NCBI GenBank assembly: GCA_964555675.1
Contig: CAZKTU010000089.1
Location: 1 to 23,129 of the forward strand
Source of the DNA: CAIWXH01 sp964555675
Lineage (GTDB): Bacteria; Chloroflexota; Chloroflexia; Chloroflexales; Chloroflexaceae
Direction: 5' to 3'
DNA: 23,129 nucleotides
The position numbers and the translations under genes were made by a program. The notes under the pieces were generated by a model, which was given only the letters and a program-made list of their open reading frames with translations, was not told where the DNA came from and did not search any database. The stretch's first letter is position 1. Each line of letters opens with the position of its first letter. This document shows, one piece after another, positions 1 through 8,175 of this stretch.

Positions 1-252
1 CCGGTGATCGTCTACGGCACCCTCGACCTGGGCTTCGCCATCCTGACCACCAGCGCCCTCAGCTATATCGGCCTCGGCGCCCAGCCGCCCGCCCCCGAGT
101 GGGGCGCGATGCTCAACGCCGGGCGCGAGTTCATCTACGACGCCTGGTGGATGTCGGTCTTCCCCGGCCTGCCGATCTTCCTCTCGGTCCTCTGCATCAA
201 CCTGCTGGGCGACGGCCTGCGCGACGCCCTCGACCCCCGCACCCGCAAGTAG
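1..252 (+). CDS. Peptide/nickel-type ABC transporter permease, C-terminal fragment (DppC/OppC-like)
   Basis: This is the 3' end of a gene that begins before the window; the frame is open from base 1 and ends at TAG 250-252. The 83 residues carry the family's end signature: a segment with SYIGLGAQPPAPEWGAML, then an amphipathic stretch and a last hydrophobic helix (FPGLPIFLSVLCINLLGDGLRDALDP). This is typical of the BPD_transp_1 permeases of the DppC/OppC group, which form half of the inner-membrane channel for oligopeptides. The gene for the binding lipoprotein follows 14 bases later, and three peptidases come after that, which supports a peptide importer. The matching DppB-type permease and ATPases should lie upstream, outside the window. 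The exact substrate cannot be read from this fragment. Confidence 0.9.
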   Translation, partial: PVIVYGTLDLGFAILTTSALSYIGLGAQPPAPEWGAMLNAGREFIYDAWWMSVFPGLPIFLSVLCINLLGDGLRDALDPRTRK

Positions 253-253
253 C

Positions 254-260
254 GAGGAGA
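254..260 (+). promoter_or_regulatory. Ribosome binding site of the binding-protein gene
   Basis: GAGGAGA lies six bases before the ATG at 267. It fixes that ATG as the start and rejects the longer reading that would begin inside the permease gene at 99. Confidence 0.7.
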
Positions 261-266
261 GACCCT

Positions 267-1925
267 ATGCGAACCGGCCTCAGACTTCTGCCCGCCCTGC
301 TGTTGGCCGCGCTCCTGGCGGCCTGCGGCGGCGCCGCGCCCCCCGCTCCCGCCGGCGACCCCACCGCCCCGCCCGCCGCGGCGCCCACCGCCCCGCCCGC
401 CGCCGTCGCGCCGCAGCCCGGCGGCAGCATGGTCATCGCCCAGACGCTCGAACCCGATAGCCTCGACCCCCAGATCACCGGCGGCGGCGACTTCTCGCTC
501 AATATCATCAGTCTGACCAGCGGCAGCCTGCTGGCCCTCGACCCCGGCTCGGGCGACTATGTGCCCTACCTGGCCGAGAGCTATGCGATCTCCGAGGATG
601 GCCTGACCTACACCTTCACCCTGCGCGACGACGTCAAATTCCACGACGGCACGCCTGTCACTGCCGCTGACTGGGTCTACGCCTTCGAGCGCATGAAGTC
701 CGACGCGGGCGCTGCCTCTCTGGCCGGGGCCCTGACCATCCCGGTCACCGGCTACGAGGCGCCCGACCCCGCCACCTTCGTGCTCAAGCTCGATCAGCCC
801 TTCTACGCGCTGCTCTACAGCCTGGTGGTCCCGGTGATCACGCCCAGCTCGCGGGCGGCCGTCGAGGCCGGGGGTGTTGACTACGGGCGCAACCCCGTCG
901 GCACCGGCCCCTACAAGGTCAAGGAGTACATCACCGGCGACCGGGTGGTCCTCGAGCGCAACCCCGACTTCACCTGGGGCCCGGCCTTCAGCGCCGGCAA
1001 GGCGCCCCTGATCGCCGAGGTCCAGGTGCGCATCATCCCCGAAGAGGCGACCATCCTGGCCGGGCTCGAGGCCGGCGAGATCGACGTGGCCGCCATCCAG
1101 GCCAAGGACGCCGACGTGCTCGAGGGCGCGGGCTTCCAGATCTACAACGCGCTCTCGACCGGCATGCCCGCCTTCGTCGGCTACCTGACCGACGCCGCGC
1201 CCTTCGACGATGTGCGCGTGCGCCAGGCCCTCAACCTGGCCGTCGACCGCGAGTCGATGGTCAAGGTGGTGCTGCAGAACTTCGGCCAGCCCCAGTACGG
1301 GCCCCTCTCGCCCCGCGACATCGGCTACTCGCCCCTGGTCGAGCAGATCGCCCCCACCTTCGACCTGGCCCGGGCCCAGGCCCTGCTCGACGAGGCCGGT
1401 ATCACCGACGGCGACGGCGACGGCATCCGCGAGCTGGGCGGCGCGCCCTGGGCCTACACCCTCAAGCTGGGCAGCGGCGCGGCCAACGGGCGGGCCGCCG
1501 AGGTGCTCAAGGACCAGTACAAGGCCCTGGGCCTCGAGCTGACCATCCAGCAGCTCGAGGACGGCGTCTTCTACGACGACTTCTTCAGCGGCAACTACGA
1601 GCTGGCCCTGGCGGGCTTCGGCTTCGGCGACGCCGACCTGATGTGGTCCTGCTTCTACTCGGGCGGCGACATCAACTTCGGCCGGGTCAATGACCCCACC
1701 CTCGACCCGCTGCTCGACCAGCTGCGTACGCTCACCGACTCGGCCGAGCGCCAGACCGCCGCCGAGGCCGCCCAGAAGCTGATCGTCGAGCAGGCCTACT
1801 TCGTGCCGCTCTACACCGACCAGGTGACCCTCGTGGTCAGCGGTCGCGTCCAGGGCGCCAGCTTCGCCAACTACGGCGACCCCCGCTTCGGCCTGGCCTT
1901 CTACGACGCCTTCATCGCGCCGTAG
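267..1925 (+). CDS. Family-5 extracellular solute-binding lipoprotein (peptide ABC transporter)
   Basis: The 552-residue protein begins with a lipoprotein signal: Met, Arg at 3 and 6, a Leu/Ala core, then LAAC with the lipidated Cys at residue 20. A Pro/Ala linker (about 21-52) contains an eight-residue repeat. The mature SBP_bac_5 domain starts near GSMVIAQTLEPDSLDPQ and shows family marks such as LAESY, LTYTFTLRDDVKFHDGTP and VRQALNLAVDR. An acidic DGDGDG loop at residues 381-386 resembles the calcium-like loop often seen in this group. It should capture a peptide outside the membrane and hand it to the permease just upstream. The peptidases downstream suggest the cargo is peptidic. Binding proteins of family 5 also carry nickel, heme or sugars, so the substrate is inferred from context only. 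Confidence 0.92.
   Translation: MRTGLRLLPALLLAALLAACGGAAPPAPAGDPTAPPAAAPTAPPAAVAPQPGGSMVIAQTLEPDSLDPQITGGGDFSLNIISLTSGSLLALDPGSGDYVPYLAESYAISEDGLTYTFTLRDDVKFHDGTPVTAADWVYAFERMKSDAGAASLAGALTIPVTGYEAPDPATFVLKLDQPFYALLYSLVVPVITPSSRAAVEAGGVDYGRNPVGTGPYKVKEYITGDRVVLERNPDFTWGPAFSAGKAPLIAEVQVRIIPEEATILAGLEAGEIDVAAIQAKDADVLEGAGFQIYNALSTGMPAFVGYLTDAAPFDDVRVRQALNLAVDRESMVKVVLQNFGQPQYGPLSPRDIGYSPLVEQIAPTFDLARAQALLDEAGITDGDGDGIRELGGAPWAYTLKLGSGAANGRAAEVLKDQYKALGLELTIQQLEDGVFYDDFFSGNYELALAGFGFGDADLMWSCFYSGGDINFGRVNDPTLDPLLDQLRTLTDSAERQTAAEAAQKLIVEQAYFVPLYTDQVTLVVSGRVQGASFANYGDPRFGLAFYDAFIAP
360..403 (+). repeat. Two-copy 20-bp direct repeat in the lipoprotein linker
   Basis: Bases 360-379 and 384-403 are identical, giving a 24-bp period. 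They encode two copies of PTAPPAA in the Pro/Ala tether between the lipidated Cys and the binding domain. Such in-frame repeats can change tether length by slippage. Confidence 0.8.
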
Positions 1926-1941
1926 TACAGGAGGGCTTCTG

Positions 1942-4242
1942 ATGTCTATCGCCGAGCGCTACGCCCGCGCCGAGGCCCTGCTGCCGTGGAACGCCCTGCG
2001 CCATATCTACGGCTGGCGCGTCCACCCCCAGTGGCTCGCCCCCGGCGACGACCGCTTCTGGTACCGCGTTCGCACCAGGCGGGGCCACGAGTTCATCCTC
2101 GTCGACCCCGCCGCCCGCCAGCGCCGCCCCGCCTTCGACCACGCCCGCCTCGCCGCCGCGCTCGCCCAGGCCCTCGGGCGGCCTGTTGAGCCGTATGCCC
2201 TGCCGTTCGCGGCGATCGAGCTCGACCCCGACCGCAACGCCATGAGCTTCGGGCTCGACGGGGCCCAGTGGCGCCTCGACCTGGCCAGCTACGCCCTGGT
2301 CCGCGCCGAGCCACCCCCCGCCGGCGAGCTGCTCTCGCCCGACGGGCGCTGGGCCGCCTACGTCGACGGCTACAACCTCTGGGTGCGCGACACCATCTCG
2401 GGCGAGCGCGTGCAGCTCACCGCCGACGGCGAGCGCCACTATGCCTACGCCAGCGAGCCGGCCGGGAGCCACGTGGGCGTCTCGGAGGAGCTGGCGGGGG
2501 TGCGCCGGCCCCCCTCGGCCAGCTGGTCGCCCGACTCGCGCCGCATCTTCACCCTGCGCCTCGACGAGCGCCGGGTGCCCGAGATGCACCTGCTCCAGCA
2601 CGTCCCTCCCCAGGGCTTTCGCCCGCTGCTCCACAGCTACAGGCTCGCCCTGGCCGAGGACGCCGAGCGTCCCCTCCAGCAGTACCTCGTCGTCGACGTG
2701 GCCGCGCGCGCCATCACGCCGATCCGCCACGCGCCTTTCGACCACACCATGGACTCGCTCTTCTTCTGGGGGCTGCTCGGCCTGAAGACCCCGCGCTGGT
2801 GGAGCCCCGACAGCCGCCACATTTACCTGCACCGCTGGTCCGACGGCGAGCGCTCGCTCGAGCTGATCGAGGCCGACGCCGCCACGGGCGCGGCGCGCAC
2901 CGTGGTGGCCGAGCACGACAGCATCCCCGTGCGCCTCAACCTCTTCCCCTTCGACAACCCCAACTACCGGGTGCTCAGCGCGAGCGGCGAGCTGATCTGG
3001 TTCGCTCGCCGGCGCGGCTGGGGCCATCTCGAGCTGCGCGACCTGGCCAGCGGCGCGCTCAAGGCCCCGATCACCGCAGGCCCCTGGGCCGTGCGCGACA
3101 TCCTCCACGTCGACGAGGCCGGGCGGCGGGTCTACTTCACGGCGGGCGGCCTGAGCCCGCGCGACCCCTACGAGCGGCGCCTCTGTCGGGTGAGCCTGGA
3201 CGGCGGCGACCCCGAGCTGCTCTCGCCCGAGGAGGGCGAGCACCTGCTCAGCGCCGCGCCGAGCGGGGCCTGGTTCGTCGACTCGTACGGCAGCATCGAC
3301 CGGCCCCTGCGCACGGTGCTGCGCGACGCCGACGGCGCCATCGTGCTGGAGCTCGAGCAGGGCGACGCCGACGACCTGGTCGCGGCCGGCTACCGCTACC
3401 CCGAGCCCTTCAGCGCCAGGGGCCGCGACGGCGCGACCGAGATCTATGGGGCCATGTTCTTCCCCAGCGACTTCGACCCGGCCCGGCGCTACCCGCTGAT
3501 CGACGCGATCTATGGCGGCCCCCAGCTCACGATCGTGCCGAAGGCCTTCCCCCACGGCACCGGCTCGCCCCACGAGGCCGCCATGCCTGTGCTGCTCGAC
3601 GACCTGTGGGAGCCCCAGTCCCTGGCCGAGCTCGGCTTCATCGTCGTGGCCATGGACGGCATGGGCACGCCCTACCGCGACCAGGCCTTCCACGCCGTGG
3701 CCTGGAGCGACGCGGCCAACGGTGGCGGGCTGGCCGACCACGTCGCGGTGATCCGCGCCCTGGCCGCCGAGCGCCCCTACATCGATCTCGAGCGGGTCGG
3801 CATCTACGGCCACTCGGCGGGGGGCGACAACTCGCTGCGGGCCATGCTGGCTTTCCCCGACTTCTTCAAGGTCTGTGTCTCGTCGGCGGGCGCCCACGAG
3901 ATGCGCGGCTACAGCGCGAGCCTGATCGAGGGCTGGGCCGGCGCCGACTACGGCGCCCACGTCAACGCGGCGCGGGCCGACCGGCTCGCCGGGCGCCTGC
4001 TGCTCGTGACCGGCGACATGGACGAGAACTGCCACCCGCTGCACACCATGCGCGTGGTCGACGCCCTGATCAAGGCCAACAAAGACTTCGACATGCTGGT
4101 GCTGCCCAACCGCAACCACGGCTTCACCAGCGACCCCTACTTCATCAGGCGGCGCTGGGACTACTTCGTGCGCCACCTGCTCGGGGCCGACCCGCCGGCC
4201 GGCTACGCCGTACAGCCCGGGCTCCTGGAGGAGGTCCTATGA
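1942..4242 (+). CDS. S9-family (prolyl oligopeptidase / DPP IV-like) serine peptidase
   Basis: The 766-residue protein has an N-terminal beta-propeller region (about 1-500, with repeated strand motifs such as SWSPDSRRIFTLRLD and WWSPDSRHIYLHRW) followed by an alpha/beta-hydrolase domain. The nucleophile sits in GHSAGG (Ser625). The expected acid and base are Asp694 (in TGDMDENCHP) and His726 (in NRNHGF), so the triad is complete. No signal peptide is seen, so it likely acts in the cytoplasm on imported short peptides, often after proline in this family. ATG 1942 has AGGAGG at 1929-1934. It starts 16 bases after the binding protein and overlaps the next gene by four bases (ATGA), so translation is probably coupled. 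Specificity (dipeptidyl, acylaminoacyl or prolyl) is not predictable here. Confidence 0.9.
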   Translation: MSIAERYARAEALLPWNALRHIYGWRVHPQWLAPGDDRFWYRVRTRRGHEFILVDPAARQRRPAFDHARLAAALAQALGRPVEPYALPFAAIELDPDRNAMSFGLDGAQWRLDLASYALVRAEPPPAGELLSPDGRWAAYVDGYNLWVRDTISGERVQLTADGERHYAYASEPAGSHVGVSEELAGVRRPPSASWSPDSRRIFTLRLDERRVPEMHLLQHVPPQGFRPLLHSYRLALAEDAERPLQQYLVVDVAARAITPIRHAPFDHTMDSLFFWGLLGLKTPRWWSPDSRHIYLHRWSDGERSLELIEADAATGAARTVVAEHDSIPVRLNLFPFDNPNYRVLSASGELIWFARRRGWGHLELRDLASGALKAPITAGPWAVRDILHVDEAGRRVYFTAGGLSPRDPYERRLCRVSLDGGDPELLSPEEGEHLLSAAPSGAWFVDSYGSIDRPLRTVLRDADGAIVLELEQGDADDLVAAGYRYPEPFSARGRDGATEIYGAMFFPSDFDPARRYPLIDAIYGGPQLTIVPKAFPHGTGSPHEAAMPVLLDDLWEPQSLAELGFIVVAMDGMGTPYRDQAFHAVAWSDAANGGGLADHVAVIRALAAERPYIDLERVGIYGHSAGGDNSLRAMLAFPDFFKVCVSSAGAHEMRGYSASLIEGWAGADYGAHVNAARADRLAGRLLLVTGDMDENCHPLHTMRVVDALIKANKDFDMLVLPNRNHGFTSDPYFIRRRWDYFVRHLLGADPPAGYAVQPGLLEEVL

Positions 4243-5987
4243 GCGCTGCGATCTCCCAGGTCGAGGTGACCTGGCACGTCAAGATCCCCCTGCGCGACGG
4301 GGTGCGCCTGCGGGCCACTCGCTACAGCCGGCGCGGGGCGGGCCCCCTGCCGGCCGTGCTCACCATCACGCCCTACGGGGCCGACACCTACCACGAGCGG
4401 GGCGCCTACTTCGCGCGCCACGGCTACAATGTCCTGCTGATCGACGCGCGGGGCCGCGGCGGCTCCGAGGGCGACTTCGTGCCCGACTTCTGCGACCTCG
4501 CCGATGGCCCCGACGCCGTCGAGTGGGTGGCCGCCCAGCCCTGGTGCGATGGCCAGGTCGCCATGTGGGGCGGCTCGTACGGCGGCATGAACCAGTGGAC
4601 GACCCTGCGGGCCGGCCCGCCCCACCTGCGCACGATCGTTCCCGCCGCCGCGGCCCAGTGGGCGGTCGAGTACCCCTTCCGCGGGCCGGTGCGCTTCGGC
4701 TACCACCTCCAGTGGCTGGCCCTCACCAGCGGGGTCAGCGCCAACTGGGGCCTCTTTCTGGCGAAGGAGCTCTGGGCCGAGGGCTACTACCGCCACCACA
4801 TCGGCGGCGCGCCCTTCGCCGAGCTCGGGGACTTCGTCGGCAAGCCCTCGCGCCACTTCACCGAGGCCGTCGCCCACCCGCCCCACGACCCCTACTACGA
4901 GAGCATGGCCTACTCGCCCGAGCAGTACCGCGCCCTCGACGTACCCATTCTCACCATCGCCGGCCAGTACGACGACTGCCAGCGCGGCTCCCTCGGCCAC
5001 TACCGCGCCCACCGCCGTCACGGCTCGCCCGCGGGCTTCGCGAAGCACTTCGTCATCCTCGGCCCGTGGGACCACGCCGGCACGCGCACGCCCCAGCGCA
5101 GCTTCGGCGGCTGGACCTTCGGCCCCGCCGGCCTGCTGGACCTCAACGAGCTGCACCGCCAGTGGTATGACTGGACCCTCAAGGGCGGCCCGCGCCCCGC
5201 CTTCCTGCAGAAGCAGGTGGCCTACTACGTCACCGGGGCCGAGGAGTGGCGTCACACCGACGATCTCGAGCGCGTGGCCGATGCCGAGCTCACCCTCTAC
5301 CTCGACTCCGACGGCGCGGCCGGCGATAGTTTCCACTCGGGGCGCCTCGTCCCCGAGTCGCCCGCCGGCTCGCCCCCCGATCAATACGTCTACGACCCGC
5401 GCGACCACCGCTACGCCGAGCTCGAGCGCGCGATCGTGGCCCAGGGCCCGCCCTACGGCCCGGCGAACGAGCAGAGCGCCGACTGGCTCACCGACCAGAC
5501 CGCCCAGCTCAACCTCTTCGGCCAGGGGCTGGTCTACCACAGCGCGCCCCTCGCCCATGACCTCGAGATCGTCGGCTGGCCCGAGCTGACTCTCTGGCTG
5601 CAGCTCGACGTGCCCGACACCGACTTCCAGGTCTTCCTCGGCGAGGTGCTGCCCGACGGCAGCTACCTCAGGCTCGCCGAGGACCTGTGGCGCGCCCGCT
5701 ACCGCGAGGGGCTCGCCGCCGAGCGCCTGGTGGAGCCTGGCGCGATCCTGCCCTACAGCTTCGCCGGCCTCACCTGGATCGGGCGGCGGATCGGCGCCGG
5801 CAGCCGCCTGCGTCTGGTGATCCGGGCCCCCAACTCGATCTACCTGATCCAGAACCGCAACACGGGCGGCGTGGTCGAGCACGAGACCCTCGCGCAGGCC
5901 CGCGTCGCCCACGTGACCCTGCACCACGACGCCGCCCACCCGAGCCGCCTGGTGCTGCCCGTGGTCACGTCCGGCAAGGAGAACTGA
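4239..5987 (+). CDS. CocE/NonD (S15-like) serine hydrolase
   Basis: The 582-residue protein matches the length and layout of CocE-type X-Pro dipeptidyl-peptidase-like hydrolases. The alpha/beta-hydrolase domain carries the family motif RGRGGSEG, the nucleophile in GGSYGG (Ser113), a probable Asp245 in AGQYDD, and His279 in GPWDHAG. A C-terminal jelly-roll domain follows (about 340-580; ends in RLRLVIRAPNS...). It has no signal peptide. ATG 4239 overlaps the preceding stop and has GGAGGAGG at 4227-4234. The longer open frame from 2268 is a shadow of the S9 gene. Family members cleave X-Pro peptides, glutaryl-beta-lactams or esters such as cocaine. In this operon a role on peptides or acylated amino compounds is the simplest inference. 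Confidence 0.92.
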   Translation: MSAAISQVEVTWHVKIPLRDGVRLRATRYSRRGAGPLPAVLTITPYGADTYHERGAYFARHGYNVLLIDARGRGGSEGDFVPDFCDLADGPDAVEWVAAQPWCDGQVAMWGGSYGGMNQWTTLRAGPPHLRTIVPAAAAQWAVEYPFRGPVRFGYHLQWLALTSGVSANWGLFLAKELWAEGYYRHHIGGAPFAELGDFVGKPSRHFTEAVAHPPHDPYYESMAYSPEQYRALDVPILTIAGQYDDCQRGSLGHYRAHRRHGSPAGFAKHFVILGPWDHAGTRTPQRSFGGWTFGPAGLLDLNELHRQWYDWTLKGGPRPAFLQKQVAYYVTGAEEWRHTDDLERVADAELTLYLDSDGAAGDSFHSGRLVPESPAGSPPDQYVYDPRDHRYAELERAIVAQGPPYGPANEQSADWLTDQTAQLNLFGQGLVYHSAPLAHDLEIVGWPELTLWLQLDVPDTDFQVFLGEVLPDGSYLRLAEDLWRARYREGLAAERLVEPGAILPYSFAGLTWIGRRIGAGSRLRLVIRAPNSIYLIQNRNTGGVVEHETLAQARVAHVTLHHDAAHPSRLVLPVVTSGKEN

Positions 5988-5988
5988 G

Positions 5989-7437
5989 ATGCGCCTGTTC
6001 ACCGGCGGCCTCGGCACCGAGACCAACACCTTCTCGCCCATCCCCACGGGGGTCGACGACTTCATGGCGACCCGGACCCTCGCCGAGGCCCCGGGGGTGA
6101 TCTACGGCAGCACCATCGGCGTCTGGGCCGGGTTGGCCGCCGAGCGCGGCTGGGAGACCAGCTTCGGCCTCTACGCCTTCGCCCAGCCCGGCGGGCTGAC
6201 CACGCGCCGCGCCTACGAGGGGCTGCGTGACGAACTGCTTGAGCGGCTGCGGGCCGCCATGCCCGTCGACCTCGTGTTGCTCTTCCTCCACGGGGCCATG
6301 GTCGCCGACGGCTACGACGACTGCGAGAGCGACCTGGTCCGGCGCGCCCGCGCTATCGTCGGCCCCGACGCGCTGATCGGCCTCGAGCTCGACCTCCACT
6401 GTGACATCCTGCCCCAGATGGTCGACGACGCCGACCTGATTGTGCTCTTCAAGGAGTATCCCCACATCGACGTCGACGACCGGGCCCGCGACCTGTTCGC
6501 CCTGGCGGCCGCCACCCTCGAGGGGCGCATCAGGCCGGCCATGGCCCTCTACGACTGCCGCCTCGTCGGCTTCATGCGGCCGACCCAGGAGCCGATGCGC
6601 TCGTTCGTCGACGCTATGTATGCCATGGAGGGGCGGGGCGGCGTGCTCTCGGTCTCCCTCGCCCACGGCTTCGAGTACGCCGATGTGCCGAGCACCGGGG
6701 CCTACGCCCTGGCGATCGCCGACGGCGACCCGGCCCTGGCCGCTCGCACCGCCGAAGCGCTCGGGCGGCGCCTTTACGCTCTGCGCCGCGAGGTCACCGC
6801 CGTGCTGCCCGGGCTCGCCGAGGCCCTGGACCAGGCCCTCGCCCTGCCCCAGGGCCAAGGCCCGGTCGTCGTGGCCGACAGCGCCGACAACGCGGGCGGG
6901 GGGGCGCCCGGCGACTCGACCTTCGCCCTGAGCGAGCTGCTGGCTCGCGGCGTCCGGGACGCGGCCCTGGGCATGATCTACGACCCCGGCGCCGTGCAGA
7001 TCGCCATGGCGGCCGGCCCGGGCGCGCGGCTCGCCATCAGGCTCGGCGGCAAGCTCGGGCCGACCTCTGGGCCCCCCCTCGACCTCGACGTGACGGTGCG
7101 GGGCGTGATCCCGGCCATGATCCAACACTGGCCGCAGCGCGAAGGTGCCCTGCGCATCCCCTGCGGCGATTGTGCCTGGCTGGAGTGCGCCGGGATCGAG
7201 ATTATCGTCTGTAGCGTGCGCACCCAGGTCTTCGGCACCGACGTATTCACCAACTTCGGCATCGACCCGGCCGCGAAGCGCCTGCTCGTGGTGAAGTCCT
7301 CGCAGCACTTCTATGCCGCCTACGGCCCCTTGGCCGCCCACGTGCTCTATGCCGCCTCGCCCGGGGCCCTCGCCGGCGACCTGACGACGATGCCCTTCAG
7401 GCGCATCGACAAGGGCAAGTACCCCTGGGCCGAGTGA
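5989..7437 (+). CDS. M81-family metallopeptidase (MlrC/microcystinase C-like)
   Basis: The 482-residue protein starts GGLGTETNTFSP, the typical opening of the M81/DUF1485 family. Likely metal-ligand positions are visible: Glu11 in ETNTF, Asp135 and His137 in LDLHCD, and His159 in KEYPHID. The second half is the MlrC C-terminal domain, with DSADNAGGGAPGDST and a closing SSQHF...PGAL region. In microcystin-degrading sphingomonads MlrC cleaves the linear products containing Adda. Most family members have unknown substrates, so the symbol mlrC is not assigned. AAGGAGA at 5976-5982 serves the ATG at 5989, one base after the previous stop, making it the last gene of the peptidase operon. Confidence 0.9.
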   Translation: MRLFTGGLGTETNTFSPIPTGVDDFMATRTLAEAPGVIYGSTIGVWAGLAAERGWETSFGLYAFAQPGGLTTRRAYEGLRDELLERLRAAMPVDLVLLFLHGAMVADGYDDCESDLVRRARAIVGPDALIGLELDLHCDILPQMVDDADLIVLFKEYPHIDVDDRARDLFALAAATLEGRIRPAMALYDCRLVGFMRPTQEPMRSFVDAMYAMEGRGGVLSVSLAHGFEYADVPSTGAYALAIADGDPALAARTAEALGRRLYALRREVTAVLPGLAEALDQALALPQGQGPVVVADSADNAGGGAPGDSTFALSELLARGVRDAALGMIYDPGAVQIAMAAGPGARLAIRLGGKLGPTSGPPLDLDVTVRGVIPAMIQHWPQREGALRIPCGDCAWLECAGIEIIVCSVRTQVFGTDVFTNFGIDPAAKRLLVVKSSQHFYAAYGPLAAHVLYAASPGALAGDLTTMPFRRIDKGKYPWAE

Positions 7438-7438
7438 G

Positions 7439-7454
7439 GCTTCCAAGCTGAAGC
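7439..7454 (+). terminator. Weak hairpin after the peptidase operon
   Basis: GCTTC (7439-7443) can pair with GAAGC (7450-7454) around a six-base loop, starting two bases after the stop. There is no T run, so termination by this hairpin is doubtful; stronger arms lie just downstream at 7481-7502. Confidence 0.25.
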
Positions 7455-7465
7455 TGCGTCATGGG

Positions 7466-7508
7466 AGGGTCGCAGGGAGGGCTTGCCGCAAGCATGGCTT
7501 GCGAGCAT
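7466..7508 (-). repeat. 3'-end repeat element, copy 1 (with three-arm insertion)
   Basis: Read on the + strand, the block AGGGT..CAGGGAGGGCTTGC (7466-7486) and GAGCAT (7503-7508) matches bases 18351-18376. Here a 16-base insert (7487-7502) separates the two parts. The insert adds arms GCAAGC (7488-7493) and GCTTGC (7497-7502). With GCTTGC at 7481-7486, either of two hairpins can form, but not both. On the - strand the element starts directly after the TAA of the DUF3566 gene. It may act as a transcript end or be a dispersed repeat. Confidence 0.6.
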
Positions 7509-7931
7509 TTAGCGCTCGCGCACCGCGCGTGCATCGCTCAGCTCCACCCGCAGCCCGCCCCCGATGGCGGCGATCAGGTTGTAGCAGAGGCAGAAGAGCA
7601 GCGTGGTGAGGGCGACCCCCAGGCCGCCGACGAGGGTCAGGCCGACGGTGAGGGTGCCGAAGAGGGCCCCCGCCTGCTCGGCCATGCTGCTCAGGTTGCT
7701 GGCGGTGTCGGTCAGGCCGAGCAGGGCCAGGGGGTCGAGGCTCGCCACTGTCTGCCCCAGGAAGCTCAGCTCGTAGGGGTCTACCTGCCCGAAGGCCGCG
7801 CTGGCCTGCTGCACCGCCAGCACGAACAGGCCGGCCAGGCCCGCGGCCGGAAGCAGGGCCACCAGCCAGCCCAACAGCAGCCCCACCCGCAGGGCCGAGA
7901 AGAGCGAGATCCGCCTCACCGTGTAGCTCAT
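7509..7931 (-). CDS. DUF3566 family two-helix membrane protein
   Basis: The 140-residue protein has a membrane helix at about 14-40 and a second at about 92-122. It ends with YNLIAAIGGGLRVEL, which fits the DUF3566 pattern (VRRIS...near the start, YN-x-x-A-x-x-GG-x-x-V-x-L at the end). The family is of unknown function; in actinobacteria such genes often sit beside gyrA/gyrB. The ATG at 7931 has AAGGAAGA at 7937-7944, a better choice than the upstream Met at 7985, which would add an Arg-rich 18-residue tail. It is transcribed toward the peptidase operon and is probably monocistronic, from a TATAAT box at 8034-8039. Identification rests on motif resemblance only. Confidence 0.72.
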   Translation of the reverse strand: MSYTVRRISLFSALRVGLLLGWLVALLPAAGLAGLFVLAVQQASAAFGQVDPYELSFLGQTVASLDPLALLGLTDTASNLSSMAEQAGALFGTLTVGLTLVGGLGVALTTLLFCLCYNLIAAIGGGLRVELSDARAVRER

Positions 7932-8033
7932 CGATGTCTTCCTTGTTGTTGCTTGCGCCCCGTTCTGCCGGGGCCGTCTTCTCAAGGAATGACGAGCCCC
8001 GCGCCGCCCCGGTTGCGTCGCGCGCCGGCCCTC

Positions 8034-8039
8034 ATTATA
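8034..8039 (-). promoter_or_regulatory. Candidate -10 box for the DUF3566 gene
   Basis: On the - strand the sequence reads TATAAT, a perfect -10 box in an AT-rich island. No convincing -35 box lies 16-18 bases upstream. A start near 8027 would give a GC-rich leader of about 95 bases. Confidence 0.45.
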
Positions 8040-8099
8040 TTCTCATCGGGTTGTCGGATTATCCATGTGCCTGGCAAAAAGATAGTGCTTCGTGCACAA

Positions 8100-8119
8100 A
8101 TGCAAGGTTGACATTGCAT
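8100..8119. promoter_or_regulatory. Candidate operator dyad over the -35 box
   Basis: ATGCAA (8100-8105) and TTGCAT (8114-8119) form a perfect inverted repeat with an eight-base centre that contains the -35 box (8108-8113). Binding of a dimeric regulator here would block RNA polymerase. No regulator gene is identified, so this is a site candidate only. Confidence 0.5.
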
Positions 8120-8136
8120 AATGGGCCGGTTACTAT
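8108..8136 (+). promoter_or_regulatory. Sigma-70-type promoter of the hybrid histidine kinase gene
   Basis: TTGACA at 8108-8113 and TACTAT at 8131-8136 are separated by 17 bases, a near-consensus housekeeping promoter. Transcription should begin near 8143, leaving a leader of about 33 bases in which no clear Shine-Dalgarno sequence is seen. Confidence 0.8.
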
Positions 8137-8175
8137 TGGCTGCAACTTCAACTACTCCAGCGTCACGAGCCTGCT

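Noticed and set aside
1912..4176. Long minus-strand frame (754 codons) opposite the S9 peptidase gene
   Set aside because: It lies wholly antisense to a well-recognised enzyme with a full catalytic triad. Its translation is repetitive in Val, Gly, Ala, His and Arg, as expected of a shadow in GC-rich DNA.
2268..4238. Upstream extension of the CocE-like gene by 657 codons
   Set aside because: It is Arg/Pro-rich out-of-frame translation of the S9 gene; the real start is ATG 4239 with a strong RBS.
4203..7446. Two long minus-strand frames opposite the CocE and M81 genes
   Set aside because: Antisense shadows with no recognisable motif; the plus-strand genes are clearly real.
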